This document shows positions 5,600 to 7,200 of a stretch of DNA of 7,200 nt, piece after piece. The stretch's first letter is position 1. Each line of letters opens with the position of its first letter. The notes below the pieces were generated by a model, which saw only the letters and a list, made by a program, of their open reading frames with translations, was not told the origin of the DNA and made no database searches. This DNA is from Methanothrix harundinacea. GTDB taxonomy: Archaea; Halobacteriota; Methanosarcinia; Methanotrichales; Methanotrichaceae. The position numbers were made by a program, and so were the translations under genes. The stretch spans positions 1 to 7,200 of the forward strand of contig DAQG01000086.1 of NCBI GenBank assembly GCA_002502785.1, written 5' to 3'.

Positions 5600-5611
5600 T
5601 CTTATTTAATT
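5600..5611 (-). promoter_or_regulatory. TATA-like box of the membrane-anchored protein gene
   Basis: Minus-strand ATTAAATAAG (5610-5601) overlaps the stop codon of the DHPS-related gene and is centred about 28 bases before the ATG at 5577. That is the distance expected between an archaeal TATA box and a transcription start, which would put the start at or within a few bases of the ATG. The lack of a Shine-Dalgarno sequence fits a leaderless mRNA. Confidence 0.45.
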
Positions 5612-7123
5612 CTTTGTTGGAAATAGCGGTTCGTCCTGAGAATAGTTTTTACCAAGCCTCACCGCCATCTCGGCCCTCTCCAGCTCCCGGCCCAGGTAGC
5701 CCGCGTGGTCGAGCCTGGTTACAAGCCCCCGGTCGACTATCTCGCCGAGGATCTCGCGGGCGGATTCGCCCACCAGGGTGACGGTATCGTGTCGGACGAC
5801 GATCTTGCCCTTCGCGACGCCGATCCTGAAGCTTCCTGCGGGGTCCATCTCCCACCGGCAACCATCGCCCTCGATGTTGCCAGCTTCCTCGCCGCCATCA
5901 CCAACCTCAATCCTGCCGCCCCCGGAACCGCAGAGACCGACCGTCTCGAACTCCGCCGGCATCTCATCCTCGGGGCGGCGGTGCTTCTCCTTGAGGACTA
6001 GGAGGTCGAGGCCCAGGTCTTTGGGAGGACTTTTTCTCGCCCTGGCGAGGAGCATCATCTCGGAAGCCGTCCTAAGCTCCTGGATGCTGCCGCGCGCCTT
6101 CTCGCTGTACTCGGGGGTGAAGAGGACGCTCGCTCCAGCCTCCGCTCCGATGGCAGCGAGGAGGGCGTTTACGCCCTGGCTGTCGGCGTCCAAGAGCTCG
6201 GTCACGTTCCCCACACCGAAGAATAAGGGAACATCTGGAAAAGCCAGATGAAACTCACGATACCGGTTTATCGATTCGGCCAGCCCCTGAAGCGGCGGGT
6301 TCAAAACCGGATCTGCCATTGCCGAAACGCCGAGACCGAGGGGCCGATCGAGGTTCTCCTCAAGGGTCGTCTCCGGCCCCGGCAGCACGACGGCGGGAAC
6401 CCCGGCGGAGGCCGCCAACTCTCCCATCTCGTTCAGATTCGAGCCGTCCAAACTGAGGACGAGGTCGCATCCGGCCTCAATCCCCGCTTTAATCAGGTCG
6501 GGCCGGAGGGTGTCGACGCTGACCGGAAGACGAGTTGCCCCCAACGCCGTCCGGACGGCTCTCGCGACATCATTGGGGTCGGCGTCCAGCGGAATCCCTA
6601 GATCGATCATGTCCGCCCCCTCCCTCTCGTAGTGGCGGACCTTCTCGGCGAGGGCCGAGTCGTCAAAACGGGTCGCATCGACGATCTCGGCCAAAACCTT
6701 CATCCTGCTGTCGCCTCCGACCTTGACGCCCTTTATCACCATCGGCGCAATTGCCCCAGACTCCAGCTCTTCGATGGCGGCTTGCGCCTCCGATCTCATC
6801 TTCTCTTCGAGGAGGACGCAGGCGGGGACGGTGGCCGATAGCTCGACCGAGTCCAGGAGGGGCAGAACGCGCCGAAGGTCGACGGCGTGCTTCGGGCCGA
6901 GCCTGATCTTCGTTTCAAGCTCACGAGAGACGGGGCCGAAGTCGGCGGTTATAGCTCCCGGTATCAGGATTATATCGTAGCCAGAAGGGTTAGCATCCCT
7001 CAGCATTTTTGGGGTTATGAAGGAAGCGACGTCCACGTCCATCACCAGGACGTCCGCCCGGTCCCCCACCGCCTTCCGCACCATCTCCTCGGCGAGCCTT
7101 CCGGTCACCACCAGCGCTCTCAT
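5606..7123 (-). CDS. Dihydropteroate synthase-related protein with C-terminal DUF4346-like domain
   Basis: A 505-residue cytoplasmic protein of the archaeal DHPS-related family (MJ0107-like). Residues 1-135 form an N-terminal domain (MRALVVTGRLAEE, IILIPGAITADFG) of the kind found only in this family. Residues about 140-365 are a pterin-binding TIM barrel: GADMIDLGIPLDADP (169-183) and PVSVDT (200-205) correspond to the DHPS motifs that hold the pterin, followed by DLVLSLDGSN (220-229) and FFGVGNVTELLDADSQGVNALL (301-322). A Gly/Glu-rich linker (399-421) leads to a DUF4346-like tail (425-501) with the segment HAGYLGRELERAEMAVRLGKNYSQDEPLF. The natural role is probably in pterin-linked C1 carrier (tetrahydromethanopterin/sarcinapterin) metabolism, but the reaction is not established and the barrel also resembles pterin-dependent methyltransferases. 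The ATG at 7123 fits the family start although no Shine-Dalgarno sequence is visible. Confidence 0.9.
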   Translation of the reverse strand: MRALVVTGRLAEEMVRKAVGDRADVLVMDVDVASFITPKMLRDANPSGYDIILIPGAITADFGPVSRELETKIRLGPKHAVDLRRVLPLLDSVELSATVPACVLLEEKMRSEAQAAIEELESGAIAPMVIKGVKVGGDSRMKVLAEIVDATRFDDSALAEKVRHYEREGADMIDLGIPLDADPNDVARAVRTALGATRLPVSVDTLRPDLIKAGIEAGCDLVLSLDGSNLNEMGELAASAGVPAVVLPGPETTLEENLDRPLGLGVSAMADPVLNPPLQGLAESINRYREFHLAFPDVPLFFGVGNVTELLDADSQGVNALLAAIGAEAGASVLFTPEYSEKARGSIQELRTASEMMLLARARKSPPKDLGLDLLVLKEKHRRPEDEMPAEFETVGLCGSGGGRIEVGDGGEEAGNIEGDGCRWEMDPAGSFRIGVAKGKIVVRHDTVTLVGESAREILGEIVDRGLVTRLDHAGYLGRELERAEMAVRLGKNYSQDEPLFPTKN

Positions 7124-7200
7124 GGTTTGTGGTAGGCGGCGATGGGTGAAAAAGGCTGTGGAAGCTAAACATGATAGAATATTACCCCTCTCCAGATTTT
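7124..7200 (-). other. Upstream region of the DHPS-related gene
   Basis: This 77-base stretch up to the window edge holds no gene I can support. On the minus strand it contains a TATA-like TAATATTC (7184-7177), a weaker GTTTAGC (7170-7164) and a T5 tract (CCTTTTTCACC, about 7155-7146). Either A/T-rich element could be the promoter of the downstream gene. The spacing would leave a leader of about 20-35 bases without a Shine-Dalgarno sequence, so the assignment is weak. Confidence 0.3.

Noticed and set aside
5778..6251. A 157-codon plus-strand frame opposite the DHPS-related gene
   Set aside because: Ser/Pro-rich shadow of the coding strand; the opposite strand carries the continuous pterin-binding protein.

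Overview
The window is archaeal and most likely from a methanogen of the Methanothrix (Methanosaeta)/Methanotrichaceae type. The evidence is a translation factor aIF5B, the archaeal/eukaryotic-type ribosomal proteins L7Ae, S28e and L24e in the classic archaeal order, a type I glutamine synthetase of the euryarchaeal kind, and a dihydropteroate-synthase-related protein of the kind found in organisms that make tetrahydromethanopterin-type C1 carriers. Base composition is GC-rich in the genes. The genus is an inference; the archaeal assignment is firm.

All recognisable genes lie on the minus strand, so transcription runs from high to low coordinates. From right to left: a short upstream region (7124-7200); a large DHPS-related/DUF4346 fusion protein (5606-7123); a short gap with a TATA-like sequence, then a membrane-anchored protein of unknown function (4693-5577); a 100-base leader (4593-4692); the compact translation operon rpl7ae, rps28e, rpl24e, ndk, infB (1462-4592); a 577-base gap (885-1461) with an apparently decayed gene, T-rich terminator-like tracts and the glnA promoter; and the 5' two thirds of glnA (1-884), cut by the window edge.

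The rpl7ae-rps28e-rpl24e-ndk-infB block is tightly packed (gaps of 12, 6, 3 and 89 bases). It makes three ribosomal proteins, an NTP-balancing kinase and the GTPase that joins ribosomal subunits, so it supplies translation and its GTP together. rpl24e (57 aa) is easily missed because of its size, and ndk starts with TTG.

The most interesting signals are regulatory. The rpl7ae leader holds a hairpin with a tandem G-A/box C-D-like motif directly abutting the Shine-Dalgarno sequence, a plausible binding site for the gene's own product, plus a competing long-range stem. The ndk-infB gap holds two adjacent perfect hairpins. The infB-glnA gap contains the remnant of a protein-coding gene interrupted by frameshifts and a stop.
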